This document shows, one piece after another, positions 16,307 through 24,100 of a stretch of 64,000 nt of DNA. The notes below the pieces were generated by a model. That model was given only the letters and a program-made list of their open reading frames with translations, searched no databases and was not told where the DNA came from. The stretch spans positions 80,443 through 144,442 of the forward strand of contig NZ_LBMU02000046.1 of NCBI RefSeq assembly GCF_001005085.2, written 5' to 3'. How positions within the stretch are numbered: position 1 is the stretch's first letter; each line of letters opens with the position of its first letter. A program made the position numbers and the translations under genes. This stretch comes from Streptomyces humi. Its GTDB lineage: Bacteria; Actinomycetota; Actinomycetes; Streptomycetales; Streptomycetaceae.

Positions 16307-17017
16307 ATGACCGGTAACCCGTCCGTCGTGAGTGACGTGATGACCCGCACGGTGGTCGCCCTGCGCAGCGGCGCGGCCTTCAAGGACATCGTGAGGACCA
16401 TGCGGAGGTGGCGGGTGAGCGGCGTGCCCGTGCTCGACGACGAGGGGCACGTCGTGGGCGTCGTCTCGGAGGCGGATCTGCTGCGCAAGGAGGAGTCCCG
16501 CGACGGCGTCACGGTCGGGGCACGGGCCCTGCCCCGCGTGGACGAACCCACGACGGCGTCCGCGGTGACCGCCGGCGAACTGATGAACACCCCGGCCGTC
16601 ACCGTCCGCGCCGACGCCACGCTCCCGCAGGCCGCGCGGGGCATGGCACGGCACGGGGTCAAGCGGCTGCCGGTCGTCGACGCCCAGGGCGTGCTGGTCG
16701 GCATCGTGAGCCGGGCGGACCTGCTCAAGGTGTTCCTGCGGGACGACGAGGAGATCGCCGAGGAGATCCGGCGCGACGTCCTCCCGCATCTCTTCGCGCT
16801 GGAGGCCGAGCCTCCCCGGGTGTCCGTGCACGACGGTGTCGTGACCCTCACCGGCCGGGTCGGCGACACCGCGCTGGTGCCGCTGGCCACCGGCTGGGTG
16901 CGCAGCGTCGAAGGAGTGGTCGACGTCGACTGCGCGCTGGCCGGACCCCGCCGCCGCCCGGACCTCGACCCCGACCTCCCGGACGTCGGCGCGACACCGC
17001 GGACCCGCACCGCGTAG
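16307..17017 (+). CDS. CBS-CBS-BON domain protein
   Basis: 236 residues, second of three paralogues. CBS 1: VSDVMTRTVVALRSGAAF and VVGVVSEADLL. CBS 2: MNTPAVTVRADATL and GIVSRADLLKVFLRDDEE. BON: VSVHDGVVTLTGRVGD and VEGVVDVDCALA, followed by an Arg/Pro/Asp-rich tail. GGAG precedes ATG 16307. A membrane protein resembling Rv1733c starts 12 bases after the stop, implying one transcript. Confidence 0.93.
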   Translation: MTGNPSVVSDVMTRTVVALRSGAAFKDIVRTMRRWRVSGVPVLDDEGHVVGVVSEADLLRKEESRDGVTVGARALPRVDEPTTASAVTAGELMNTPAVTVRADATLPQAARGMARHGVKRLPVVDAQGVLVGIVSRADLLKVFLRDDEEIAEEIRRDVLPHLFALEAEPPRVSVHDGVVTLTGRVGDTALVPLATGWVRSVEGVVDVDCALAGPRRRPDLDPDLPDVGATPRTRTA

Positions 17018-17029
17018 GGGGGCCGGACC

Positions 17030-17659
17030 GTGGAACGCGATAGCCGTCGGAAGCCGCCGAGCCGCGAAGGCCGCCGGGGGAGGAGCGGTTCGTGGTGCTG
17101 GCGCTGGCGGAGCAATCCGCTGCGGCGCCGAAGCGACGTGGTGGAGGCCTGGATCGTGCTCGGCCTCTGGTGCCTCGCCCTCGCCGGCGGGGTGCTCGCC
17201 GGCTGGGGCGTGGCCCGTACCGTCGACCGGACCTTCGCCGAGCGGCGGGCCGAGGTGCACACGGTGTCCGCGCGGCTGACCGAGGACGCGGCCGACGGCA
17301 CGCCGGTCACGGCCGGCTACGACGTCGGCCTGACGTGGACCGCGGTCCGCTGGACGGCTGCCGACGGCTCCGTCCACACCGGCCGGGCCGAGGTCGTCCC
17401 CTCGGCCACGGCCGGCACCACCGTCCAGGTGTGGGCGAGTCGCGGCGGGAAACTGGTCGGCGCACCGGCGAGCGAGGCGGAGTCGGCCCTGGAGGCGGTC
17501 GCGGCCGGTGTCCTCGTGGGGCTGTCGACCCCGTTCGTCGTGTACGGCGGGGGCCGGCTGGTCCGCCGGCGGCTGCTCAGCCGGCGTCTCGCCGAGTGGG
17601 ACGACGAATGGCGGCGCGTCGGACCTCAGTGGCGCGACTTCAGCGGCGGCAAGGGCTGA
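17030..17659 (+). CDS. Two-helix membrane protein resembling Rv1733c
   Basis: 209 residues, GTG start at 17030. After a basic N-terminus comes NPLRRRSDVVEAWI, then helix 1 (VLGLWCLALAGGVLAGWGVA). An extracytoplasmic domain of about 90 residues follows (LTWTAVRWTAADGSVHTGRA, TTVQVWASRGGKLVGAP), then helix 2 (AVAAGVLVGLSTPFVVYGGG) and a basic cytoplasmic tail. The order NPL-R-x2-D-x2-EA, helix, VRW/G/VW domain, helix is that of M. tuberculosis Rv1733c, a DosR-regulon membrane protein of unknown function. The 3' end is repeated downstream. Homology is from recall and should be tested. Confidence 0.82.
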   Translation: MERDSRRKPPSREGRRGRSGSWCWRWRSNPLRRRSDVVEAWIVLGLWCLALAGGVLAGWGVARTVDRTFAERRAEVHTVSARLTEDAADGTPVTAGYDVGLTWTAVRWTAADGSVHTGRAEVVPSATAGTTVQVWASRGGKLVGAPASEAESALEAVAAGVLVGLSTPFVVYGGGRLVRRRLLSRRLAEWDDEWRRVGPQWRDFSGGKG

Positions 17660-17728
17660 CGCGACTTGCGACTTCGGCGGCGGCAAGGGGTGACGCGACT
17701 TGCGACTTCGGCGGCGGCAAGGGCTGAC
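17633..17728 (+). repeat. 34-bp tandem repeats copying the 3' end of the membrane-protein gene
   Basis: 17661-17694 and 17695-17728 differ at one base. 17633-17660 is a shorter related unit that forms the end of the gene itself. Each unit ends GGCGGCAAGGG(C/G)TGA. Since 34 is not a multiple of three, the G-G-K-G-stop ending appears in all three forward frames. Confidence 0.93.
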
Positions 17729-17781
17729 CGGAACGCGGACCGGAACGGCGCCCCCGTACGGCTGTCACACCGCTGCGTCTC

Positions 17782-17853
17782 CGTGACACCCGTGACACCC
17801 GTGCCACCCGTGACACCCGTGACACCCGTGCCACCCGTGCCGCCCGTGCCACC
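17782..17853 (+). repeat. 9-bp microsatellite, eight units of CGTGACACC type
   Basis: Eight consecutive 9-base units, CGTGACACC or CGTGCCACC with one CGTGCCGCC, lie between the convergent membrane-protein and CBS-BON genes. An open frame crosses them but has no other coding sign. Variants of TGATGTCA/TGACGTCA follow at about 17884-17910. Confidence 0.9.
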
Positions 17854-17908
17854 CCGTGTCAGTCCGTGCCACCCTCTGTCACCTGATGTCAGCTGACGTC
17901 AGATGACA

Positions 17909-18574
17909 TCAACCGATGTCGTCCCGGACGGAGACCGGTGCCAGTCGGCAGCGCACGTCGACCACGCCCTCCACGGCGCGTGCCAGGCGTTCGGCGACCG
18001 GTACCAGCTCCGTCCCGTCGATCCAGCCGGTGAGGGTGACGACACCTTCGGCGACCTCGACCCGGATGTGGTCGGCGGAGAGCGGGAACAGGCGGTCGAC
18101 GACCTCCCGGCGCACCTCCTCGGTGAGTTCCTCGTCCTCGCGGAGGAACACCTTGAGCAGGTCCGCGCGGCTGACGATGCCCTCCAGGACGCCCACCCCG
18201 TCGACGACGGGCAGCCGTTTGACCCCGCGCCGGGCCATGATGCGCGCGGCCTCGGCCAGGGCGGCGTCGGCGTGCACGGTGACCGCGGGCGCGCTCATCA
18301 GCTCACCGGCGGTCACCCCGCCGGCCTTGGCCAGGTCGGCGAGCCGCTCCCGTTGCACGAACCGGTCCGGATCGGCGTCCCGGAACTCCTCCTTGGGCAG
18401 CAGGTCGGCCTCGGAGACGATGCCGATCACCCTGCCGTCGCCCTCCAGCACGGGGAGGGCGCTGACCTTCCACTGGTCCATCTGCGTGACGACGTCCTTG
18501 AAGGGGGTGTCGCGGCCGACGGCGACGGCGCCGCGGGTCATCACGTCGCCGACGGTGTGCGGGCTGCCGTGCAT
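17909..18574 (-). CDS. CBS-CBS-BON domain protein
   Basis: 221 residues, third paralogue. CBS 1: VGDVMTRGAVAVGRDTPF and VIGIVSEADLL. CBS 2: MSAPAVTVHADAAL and GIVSRADLLKVFLREDEE. BON: VEVAEGVVTLTGWIDG and VEGVVDVRCRLA. ATG 18574 with GAGG upstream. It is divergent from a universal stress gene; an operator-like repeat lies almost midway, 87 bp from each start. It shares MHG(S/T)PHTV at the N-terminus with the copy at 11858. Confidence 0.93.
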   Translation of the reverse strand: MHGSPHTVGDVMTRGAVAVGRDTPFKDVVTQMDQWKVSALPVLEGDGRVIGIVSEADLLPKEEFRDADPDRFVQRERLADLAKAGGVTAGELMSAPAVTVHADAALAEAARIMARRGVKRLPVVDGVGVLEGIVSRADLLKVFLREDEELTEEVRREVVDRLFPLSADHIRVEVAEGVVTLTGWIDGTELVPVAERLARAVEGVVDVRCRLAPVSVRDDIG

Positions 18575-18660
18575 GGTTGCCTCCTCGGTTCTCCCCTCCA
18601 GCGTGTGCTCGGCACGGCTCCGCCACCAAGGGCCGCCCAGACCCTTCCGAGGGGTGGTGA

Positions 18661-18678
18661 AGGGGCCGAGTGGCCCCT
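18661..18678. promoter_or_regulatory. Candidate operator AGGGGCC-GAGT-GGCCCCT between divergent stress genes
   Basis: Best inverted repeat of the series: 7-base perfect arms and N4 centre. It is equidistant from the CBS-BON start (18574) and the universal stress start (18767). A degenerate relative, AGGGCC-GCCCA-GACCCT, lies at about 18629-18645. Confidence 0.68.
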
Positions 18679-18766
18679 CCTGCGCTTCGTCCGCCGGTGC
18701 GACGGTGGAAGGACAGGCATCCGTCTGCCGCATGAGGTGGCAGCCCGAGGAGAGGCGGTGGGGACG

Positions 18767-19618
18767 ATGACACTTCCCCTGGTCGTGGGCGTCGACGGTT
18801 CGGACGGCAGCCTTCAGGCCGTCGACTGGGCGGCGGACGAGGCCGCCCGCCACGATGTCCCGCTCCGGCTGGTGTACGCGTCCTTGTGGGAGCGCTACGA
18901 GAGCGGCGTACCCGGGATCCGCGAAGAGCGCCCTTCGGAGCGAGTACTGGCGGAGCACATCGTCGCCTCGGCGGCCGACCGTGCCGCTCGGCGTGCCCCG
19001 GACGTGAAGGTCACCACCGACATCCTGCCCGAGGACCCCGCGGACGCCCTCCTGCACGAGAGCAACAACGCCTGCCTGGTCGTCACCGGGTCGCGCGGCC
19101 GCGGCGAACTGAAGGGACTGCTCCTCGGCTCGGTGGGACTGGCGGTCGCGGGACGGTCGTACTGCCCCGTGGTCGTGGTGCGGGGGGACCCGGCGGGCTT
19201 GGCGGGCACCCACGAACGGATCCTGCTCGGCGCCGGCGGTCCGGCCTCCGGCGGCGCGGCCGCGCGGTTCGCCTTCCGGGAGGCGGCGGCCCGCGGCTGC
19301 CCCCTGGACGTGGTCCGCGCCTGGCGTCGTCCCACGACGGACGCGCCGGCCCAGGAGGGCGGCGCGCCGCAGGCCTCGGCCCTCCTCGACGAGCTGCTGC
19401 GCGAACCCGCGGCCGAGTACCCGGACGTCCGGGTACGCATGGTGACGGCCGAGGGGCCCGCCCACCGGATCCTCGTGCACCGCTCGGCCGCCGCCGACCT
19501 CGTCGTGCTGGGCGCCCCCCGCCGGCACGGCCACCGCGGTTTGCAGCTGGGCCGGGTGGTGCACGCCCTGCTGCACCGGGCGGACTGCCCGGTGGCCGTC
19601 GTACCGCAGGTCGGGTGA
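18767..19618 (+). CDS. Universal stress protein, tandem UspA domains
   Basis: 283 residues, third paralogue. Domain 1 (PLVVGVDGSDGSLQAVDWAA) keeps the ATP motif GSRG-x9-GS. Domain 2 has GAPRRHGHRGLQLGR and lacks it. GAGGAG lies 17 bases and GGTGGGG 4 bases before ATG 18767. Its stop TGA overlaps the GTG of a GH65-like reading frame (GTGA), a sign that the two were translationally coupled. Confidence 0.92.
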   Translation: MTLPLVVGVDGSDGSLQAVDWAADEAARHDVPLRLVYASLWERYESGVPGIREERPSERVLAEHIVASAADRAARRAPDVKVTTDILPEDPADALLHESNNACLVVTGSRGRGELKGLLLGSVGLAVAGRSYCPVVVVRGDPAGLAGTHERILLGAGGPASGGAAARFAFREAAARGCPLDVVRAWRRPTTDAPAQEGGAPQASALLDELLREPAAEYPDVRVRMVTAEGPAHRILVHRSAAADLVVLGAPRRHGHRGLQLGRVVHALLHRADCPVAVVPQVG

Positions 19619-20461
19619 GCAACCCCGTGCGGTGGGAGTACGACGGTTACGTGCCCGCCGACGAGCGGCTCAGGGAATCCCTGTGCACGCTCGGGAACGG
19701 GTACTTCGCCACCCGGGGCGCGCTGCCGGAGTGCGCCGCGGACGACGTCCACCACCCGGGTACCTACGTGGCCGGCTGCTACGACCGGCTCACCTCCGAG
19801 GTCGCCGGACACCGGGTCGAGAACGAGGACCTGGTCAACCTCCCGAACTGGCTGCCGCTGCGGTTCCGCCCGGCGGGCGGCGACTGGCTCACCCCGGACA
19901 CCGCGCCGGTGCTGGGACACCGGCAGGTCCTGCACCTGCCGGACGGGGTCCTGGAGCGGCGGACCCGTCACGGGCTCGGCGCCGGGCGGGCGCTGGACGT
20001 GCGCCAGCTGCGGCTGGTGCACATGGCGGACCCGCATCACGCCGCCCTGCGCACCGAGTTCACCGCCCAGGGCGTCGCCGGTGAGCTGGAGGTCGAGGCG
20101 GCGCTCGACGGCGATGTCAGCAACGCCGGTGTGCCACGCTACCGCGACCTGGCCGGCCGTCACCTGGCTGACGTCCGCACCGGAACCGCCTCCCCGGACA
20201 CGGTGTGGCTCGGCTGCCGTACCCGCACCTCGGACATCCGGATCGGCATGGCCGCACGACTCACCGCGGACGCCCCGGTCTCGGCGGGGAACGGCCCGCT
20301 GCGAGCCGTACAGCGGCTGCGGCCCGTGCTGACGTCCGGCCGTACCCGCACCGTCGACAGGACCGTCGCCCTGCACACCTCCCGCGACCCCGCGATCGCC
20401 GACCCGCTGGGGGCCGCCGTCGACCGGGTCGGCGGCGCCCCCGGATTCGACGCGCTGCTGG
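19615..20461 (+). pseudogene. GH65 phosphorylase/hydrolase, N-terminal part only
   Basis: From GTG 19615 the frame encodes about 282 residues of the N-terminal domain of a glycoside hydrolase family 65 enzyme (trehalose/kojibiose phosphorylase-like): REWEYDG-type opening VRWEYDGYVPADE, LCTLGNGYFATRGA, YVAGCYDRLTSEV, NEDLVNLPNWLPL. Similarity stops near ...APGFDALLV at about 20460, exactly where the opposite-strand STAS gene ends. GH65 proteins are near 750-800 residues with the catalytic barrel downstream, so the catalytic part is lost. The frame stays open antisense to the STAS gene to 20841, but that part is compositional. Probably deletion with fusion of flanks. Confidence 0.8.
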
Positions 20462-20833
20462 TCAGGAGACTGCGTCGGCGACCGTCGGGCGGATGTCCAG
20501 GACCCGGTCCGCGCCGGTCAGTTCCAGCACCCGCTGGAACTGGCGGGCCGGCCTGGCCAGACGCAGACGGTGATCGCGGTGGAAGTGCAACAGCACGTTC
20601 AGCACGGTGGAGTCGGCGAAGGTCACCGCTGCCGCGTCCACGACGACCGTCGTGTGAGTGGTGGCCGCGTCCTGGAGGGCCGAGGCCAGCAGCGGAGCGG
20701 AATCGAGGTCGAAGGCGCCGTGGGCGGCCACCACCCAGGCACCCTCCTGCTCGTACTGGGTCAGGCGAGGCAGCGATGGCGCGTGCGACGTGGTCGGGTC
20801 CGGCCGGCTCTCGCCGCCGTTCGCGGGACTCAT
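20462..20833 (-). CDS. STAS-domain anti-sigma-factor antagonist-like protein
   Basis: About 123 residues with a STAS fold: WVVAAHGAFDLDSAPLLASA, then VVVDAAAVTFADSTVLNVLL, where the Ser of ADST is the usual phosphorylation site, and ending LTGADRVLDI. A partner-switching role with SpoIIE phosphatases and anti-sigma kinases is known for the family; the phosphatase at 6730 is one candidate. ATG 20833 has no good Shine-Dalgarno; a TTG at 20863 would add ten residues. Its stop abuts the GH65 breakpoint. Confidence 0.85.
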   Translation of the reverse strand: MSPANGGESRPDPTTSHAPSLPRLTQYEQEGAWVVAAHGAFDLDSAPLLASALQDAATTHTTVVVDAAAVTFADSTVLNVLLHFHRDHRLRLARPARQFQRVLELTGADRVLDIRPTVADAVS

Positions 20834-21068
20834 GCCGGTGAGTATGCCGTGAAGATCCGACAAGTGGGAGAGAACCCCGGGGACTGCGCGGGATAGGCCG
20901 ATTTGTCATGAGCGATTCATGATGCAGGTGCCGGTCCCGGCGTGTGCGCGGGGTCCGGACCGGGGCGGCCGCGTTCAGAGGTTCCTGAGAGGTTCCTGTG
21001 CGACGCTGACGCGCCGTCGTACCGGCCCCCTCACCGACCCCCTCACCGACTCCTCCGAGGAACTGTCC

Positions 21069-21584
21069 ATGACCCTGATAAACGGCCTGCCCGCACACGT
21101 CCTGCTCGTGCACCTCGTCGTGGTGCTCGTGCCCTTGACCGCGCTGGCGCTCGTGGCCGCGGCGGTCTCGCGGCGAGCCGCCCGCCGCATGGGACTGGTG
21201 CTGCCGGTGCTGGCGCTGGTCACGCTGCTCGGCGTGCCGCTCACCACGCAGGCCGGTGAGTGGCTGGAACGGCACGTCAGCGATGACGCCCTGGTCCGCC
21301 GGCACGCCGAACTCGGCGACGGCCTGCTCCCGTGGGCCGTGGGCCTGTTCGCTCTGGCGGCGCTGGTCTGGTGGGCCGCCCGTCCGGCCACGGCATCCGG
21401 TCCGGACTCCGCGGGCGGCTCCTTCTGGTCCACCACGCCGGTGCGCGTGGCGGCGGTCGTCCTGTCCCTGGCGGTGGCGGCGGGCGCCGTGGTGGACGTC
21501 TACCGCATCGGAGACTCCGGCGCGAAGGCGGCATGGCACGACGGCTTCTCCCAGTCGGCCTCGAACGGCGACGCGGCGCGCTGA
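21069..21584 (+). CDS. Small four-helix membrane protein, DUF2231-like
   Basis: 171 residues. INGLPAHVLLVHLVVVLVPL opens helix 1, and three further helices follow (MGLVLPVLALVTLLGVPL, LPWAVGLFALAALVWWA, VRVAAVVLSLAVAAGAVVDV). His residues in LPAHVLLVH and HAELGD are typical of DUF2231 proteins, some of which may bind heme; this is recall. Ends with a polar tail. GAGGAA before ATG 21069. Last recognisable member of the stress island. Confidence 0.78.
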   Translation: MTLINGLPAHVLLVHLVVVLVPLTALALVAAAVSRRAARRMGLVLPVLALVTLLGVPLTTQAGEWLERHVSDDALVRRHAELGDGLLPWAVGLFALAALVWWAARPATASGPDSAGGSFWSTTPVRVAAVVLSLAVAAGAVVDVYRIGDSGAKAAWHDGFSQSASNGDAAR

Positions 21585-21706
21585 CCCACCCCTGACAGGA
21601 GCGGGGACCCGACCCGTTCAGGGGTCGGTGTCGCCCGCGAGACCCGGCGGTGCCGGCCGCGAAAACCCGGCGACGCCGGCGACCGTCCTCGGGATACTGG
21701 GCGTCC

Positions 21707-22453
21707 ATGGATGAGGTCGAAGTCGTCGTCGCCCATTCCGAGCGTGCGACGCTGCGCGTCGGCGACGTGTTCCTGAAGGTGGACGCCGATCAGGCGCGCG
21801 TCGACGCCGAGGTCGAGGCGATGGCCCGCGCGCCGGTCCCGACCCCGAAGGTCCTGTGGCGCAGGCCGCCGGTGCTCGCGATCGCCGCACTCCCGGGGAC
21901 GACGCTCGGGCGGCTTGGCGGGCCGTCGACCGGGTCGCCGGCGGCGTGGGCCGCGGCGGGCGCCGCCATCCGGAAACTGCACGAAGCGCCGTTGCCGCCA
22001 CGGCCGGGCCGGGCCGGCCTCGGTGTCGTCGCGCTGGCCGCGGAACTCGACGCCGAATGCGGCCTGTTGGTGGCGAACGGCGTCCTGCCCGCCGACCTGG
22101 TCAGCCGCAACCGTCAGGTCGCGGAGGCCGCGCTCCGGCCCTGGACGCCGGCCTTCACGCACGGCGACCTCCAGATCGCGCACCTCTTCGTCGAGGGCGA
22201 CGAGGTGACGGGCATCATCGACTGGTCCGAGGCGGGCCAGGGAGACGCCCTGTACGACCTCGCCACCTTCACGCTCGGACACGAGGAGCACCTCGGCGAC
22301 GTCATCGCCGGTTACGGCACCGACGTCGACCTCGATGTGATCCGCGCATGGTGGTCGCTGCGCAGCCTGCTGATCGTCCGCTGGCTGATCGAGCACGGCT
22401 TCGACGCCTTCGCACCGGGCTGTGAGGTCGACGTGCTGAGAGCCCGGATGTGA
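21707..22453 (+). CDS. Aminoglycoside phosphotransferase (APH)-family kinase-like protein
   Basis: 248 residues. The kinase-like fold shows LRVGDVFLKVDAD (N-lobe Lys), catalytic loop HGDLQIAHLFV and metal motif GIIDWSEAGQGDALYDLA. In classical APH enzymes the loop is HGDxxxxN; here His stands at the Asn position. Substrate may be an antibiotic or a metabolite; resistance is not implied. ATG 21707. No operon partner is evident. Confidence 0.85.
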   Translation: MDEVEVVVAHSERATLRVGDVFLKVDADQARVDAEVEAMARAPVPTPKVLWRRPPVLAIAALPGTTLGRLGGPSTGSPAAWAAAGAAIRKLHEAPLPPRPGRAGLGVVALAAELDAECGLLVANGVLPADLVSRNRQVAEAALRPWTPAFTHGDLQIAHLFVEGDEVTGIIDWSEAGQGDALYDLATFTLGHEEHLGDVIAGYGTDVDLDVIRAWWSLRSLLIVRWLIEHGFDAFAPGCEVDVLRARM

Positions 22454-22529
22454 GGCCGCGCGGTCGTCGCCGGTGCGGCCGAGAGGGCGGTGCCGCTCTG
22501 CGGGCTCGCGGACAGGTCCGTTCCGGGGC

Positions 22530-23309
22530 TCAGCGACCGGTCGGGAAGAGGGACTGGTTGGCGATGTCGATGAGGAAGGGGCCGACGAGCGACGGGTAGC
22601 GCTCCACGATCGCCTTCTTGTACGCCTGGCCGTCGTCGCCGAGCAGTTCGCGGGCGTCGGCGAGGTAGCGGCGGAGCTCCGCGTAGATCTCCGGGCCGGC
22701 GGGCAGGCCGTGGCCGGCGAGGATCGTGTCGTAGCCGGTCTGGGCGGCCAGCAGGTCCAGGGCCCGCTCCCAGCCGGTGATGTCGTTGTTGCCCAGGTAG
22801 AGGTGGACGTCGTGGTAGACGAGGTCCTGGGCGACGAGGACGCCCTGGTCGGGCAGCTTGACCAGCAGCTCGTCGGCGGCTTCACCGCCGGAGACGGCCT
22901 CCAGGACGAACGGGACGCCGTCGATGACCTCCGTACCCGGGACGAGGGGCACCGTCGGGGTGACGTCGCCGACCGGGATGACCAGGCCACCGGGCAGCCG
23001 GCTGTCGCCGCGCGCGACGATCTGCTCGCGCACCTGGGCCAGGGCGTGGACCGGTACGCCGAAGCGGGCCGCGCCGTTGTAGTGGTCGGGGTGGGCGTGG
23101 GTGACGATCAGCCGGTCCAGCGGCTTGCCGAGGCCCTTGGCGTAGGCGACCGCTTCGTCGGCGTACGCAGGCACCATCTGCGCGTCGATCGCGATGACCC
23201 GGGCCGGGGTCTCGATCAGCTGGGTGGTGGTGTGGAAGGTGTCGGCCGGCGACATGTAGCTGTGGACGCGGACCGCGCCCTTGTCGAGGACCGTGACGGT
23301 GCCGTTCAT
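22530..23309 (-). CDS. MBL-fold metallo-hydrolase
   Basis: 259 residues of the metallo-beta-lactamase superfamily. The metal motif is THAHPDHYNG (HxHxDH), with later ligands in LVAQDLVYHDVH and LAGHGLP. ATG 23309 has AGGAG upstream. Related genes occur at 60456 and at the right edge, sharing the VVYN/LVYHDVHLYL region and a PGW/PSLV C-terminal helix. Substrate unknown. Divergent from a decayed alpha/beta hydrolase. Confidence 0.88.
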   Translation of the reverse strand: MNGTVTVLDKGAVRVHSYMSPADTFHTTTQLIETPARVIAIDAQMVPAYADEAVAYAKGLGKPLDRLIVTHAHPDHYNGAARFGVPVHALAQVREQIVARGDSRLPGGLVIPVGDVTPTVPLVPGTEVIDGVPFVLEAVSGGEAADELLVKLPDQGVLVAQDLVYHDVHLYLGNNDITGWERALDLLAAQTGYDTILAGHGLPAGPEIYAELRRYLADARELLGDDGQAYKKAIVERYPSLVGPFLIDIANQSLFPTGR

Positions 23310-23531
23310 GGCAGTGCTCCTGGCGGTGAAGGCGACCCTGTGCCGCCTCGGCGACCTCCACTCTCGTCGTGAAACCGCAGGCAGACGAGATGCGCCGGAG
23401 ACCAGGCATGGTAGATCGGCGACATTCGCAGGTCCTGCCTGTCAGGCCCGCTCCGGGTGTCGTCGTGCCACCGTCGTAGGTCGCTCTTCCGCCTTGCCGG
23501 GACGGCAGCCCCGATCGGAGGCTGGGACGCC

Positions 23532-23942
23532 ATGAAGAAGCAGCGAACGAACCCCACAGTCCTGCTGGTCCACGGGGCGATGTACACGCCGTGGATCTTC
23601 GACAGGCCGCGCGAGCGGCTCACTGTCCGGGGGATCGGCTCCCACGCCGTGCAACTGCCCAGCAGCAACCCCGACAGCGGTGCCGCCGAAGGGCTGACGG
23701 AGGACGTCACCGTGGTCCGCGATCCGATCGCCGACATCGGCGGTCCCGCCGTGCTGGCCGCCCACTCCTACGTCGTGGCCACCGAGGATCCGGCGCTGCC
23801 GCCCGCGATCCAGTGGCAGTGGGCCGCGCGCCCCGGCCGCACTGTCGGCATCCCGTCCGGACACTCCCCGCACCTGTCCCACGCCGACGACGTGGCCAGG
23901 GTCCTGGCCGGAGCGGTCGCTCGCACCCGCACCCGGTCCTGA
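23532..23942 (+). pseudogene. Alpha/beta hydrolase with internal deletion
   Basis: The frame from ATG 23532 has the N-terminal PTVLLVHGAMYTPWIFDR and the start of the nucleophile elbow AAHSY. It then passes directly to the C-terminal ATEDPALPPAIQ and SGHSPHLSHADDVARVL, where the catalytic His lies. About 80-100 residues between Ser and the Asp/His region, including GG of GHSxGG and the cap, are absent. At 136 residues it is half of the usual 230-260. Reading frame is kept, so a short protein could still be made, but activity is unlikely. Confidence 0.75.
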
Positions 23943-23978
23943 CCTCAGCGAACCCGCGGACCCGCCGCCTGCACGGTC

Positions 23979-24074
23979 CTCTCGCCCGGTCGCCGGTCGC
24001 TCCTCTCACCAGGTCGCCGGTCGGCCCGCTCGCCAGGTCGCAGGTCGGCCCGCTCGCCAGGTCGGCAGGTCGTC
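23979..24074 (+). repeat. Degenerate 21-25 bp tandem repeats
   Basis: Four imperfect units built on CTCGCCAGGTCGC(C/A)GGTCG, in the gap after the hydrolase remnant and before the SDR stop codon. No coding or hairpin function is evident. Confidence 0.8.
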
Positions 24075-24100
24075 GTTCGGTCCGCTAGTCCGGGCGCCGG

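Noticed and set aside
17782..17853. CRISPR-like repeat array
   Set aside because: Units are 9 bp, contiguous and without spacers; no cas genes.
17666..17896. Open frame over the 9-bp repeat encoding V-T-P/V-P-P units
   Set aside because: Its length is due to the repeat period being a multiple of three; no ribosome-binding site or domain.
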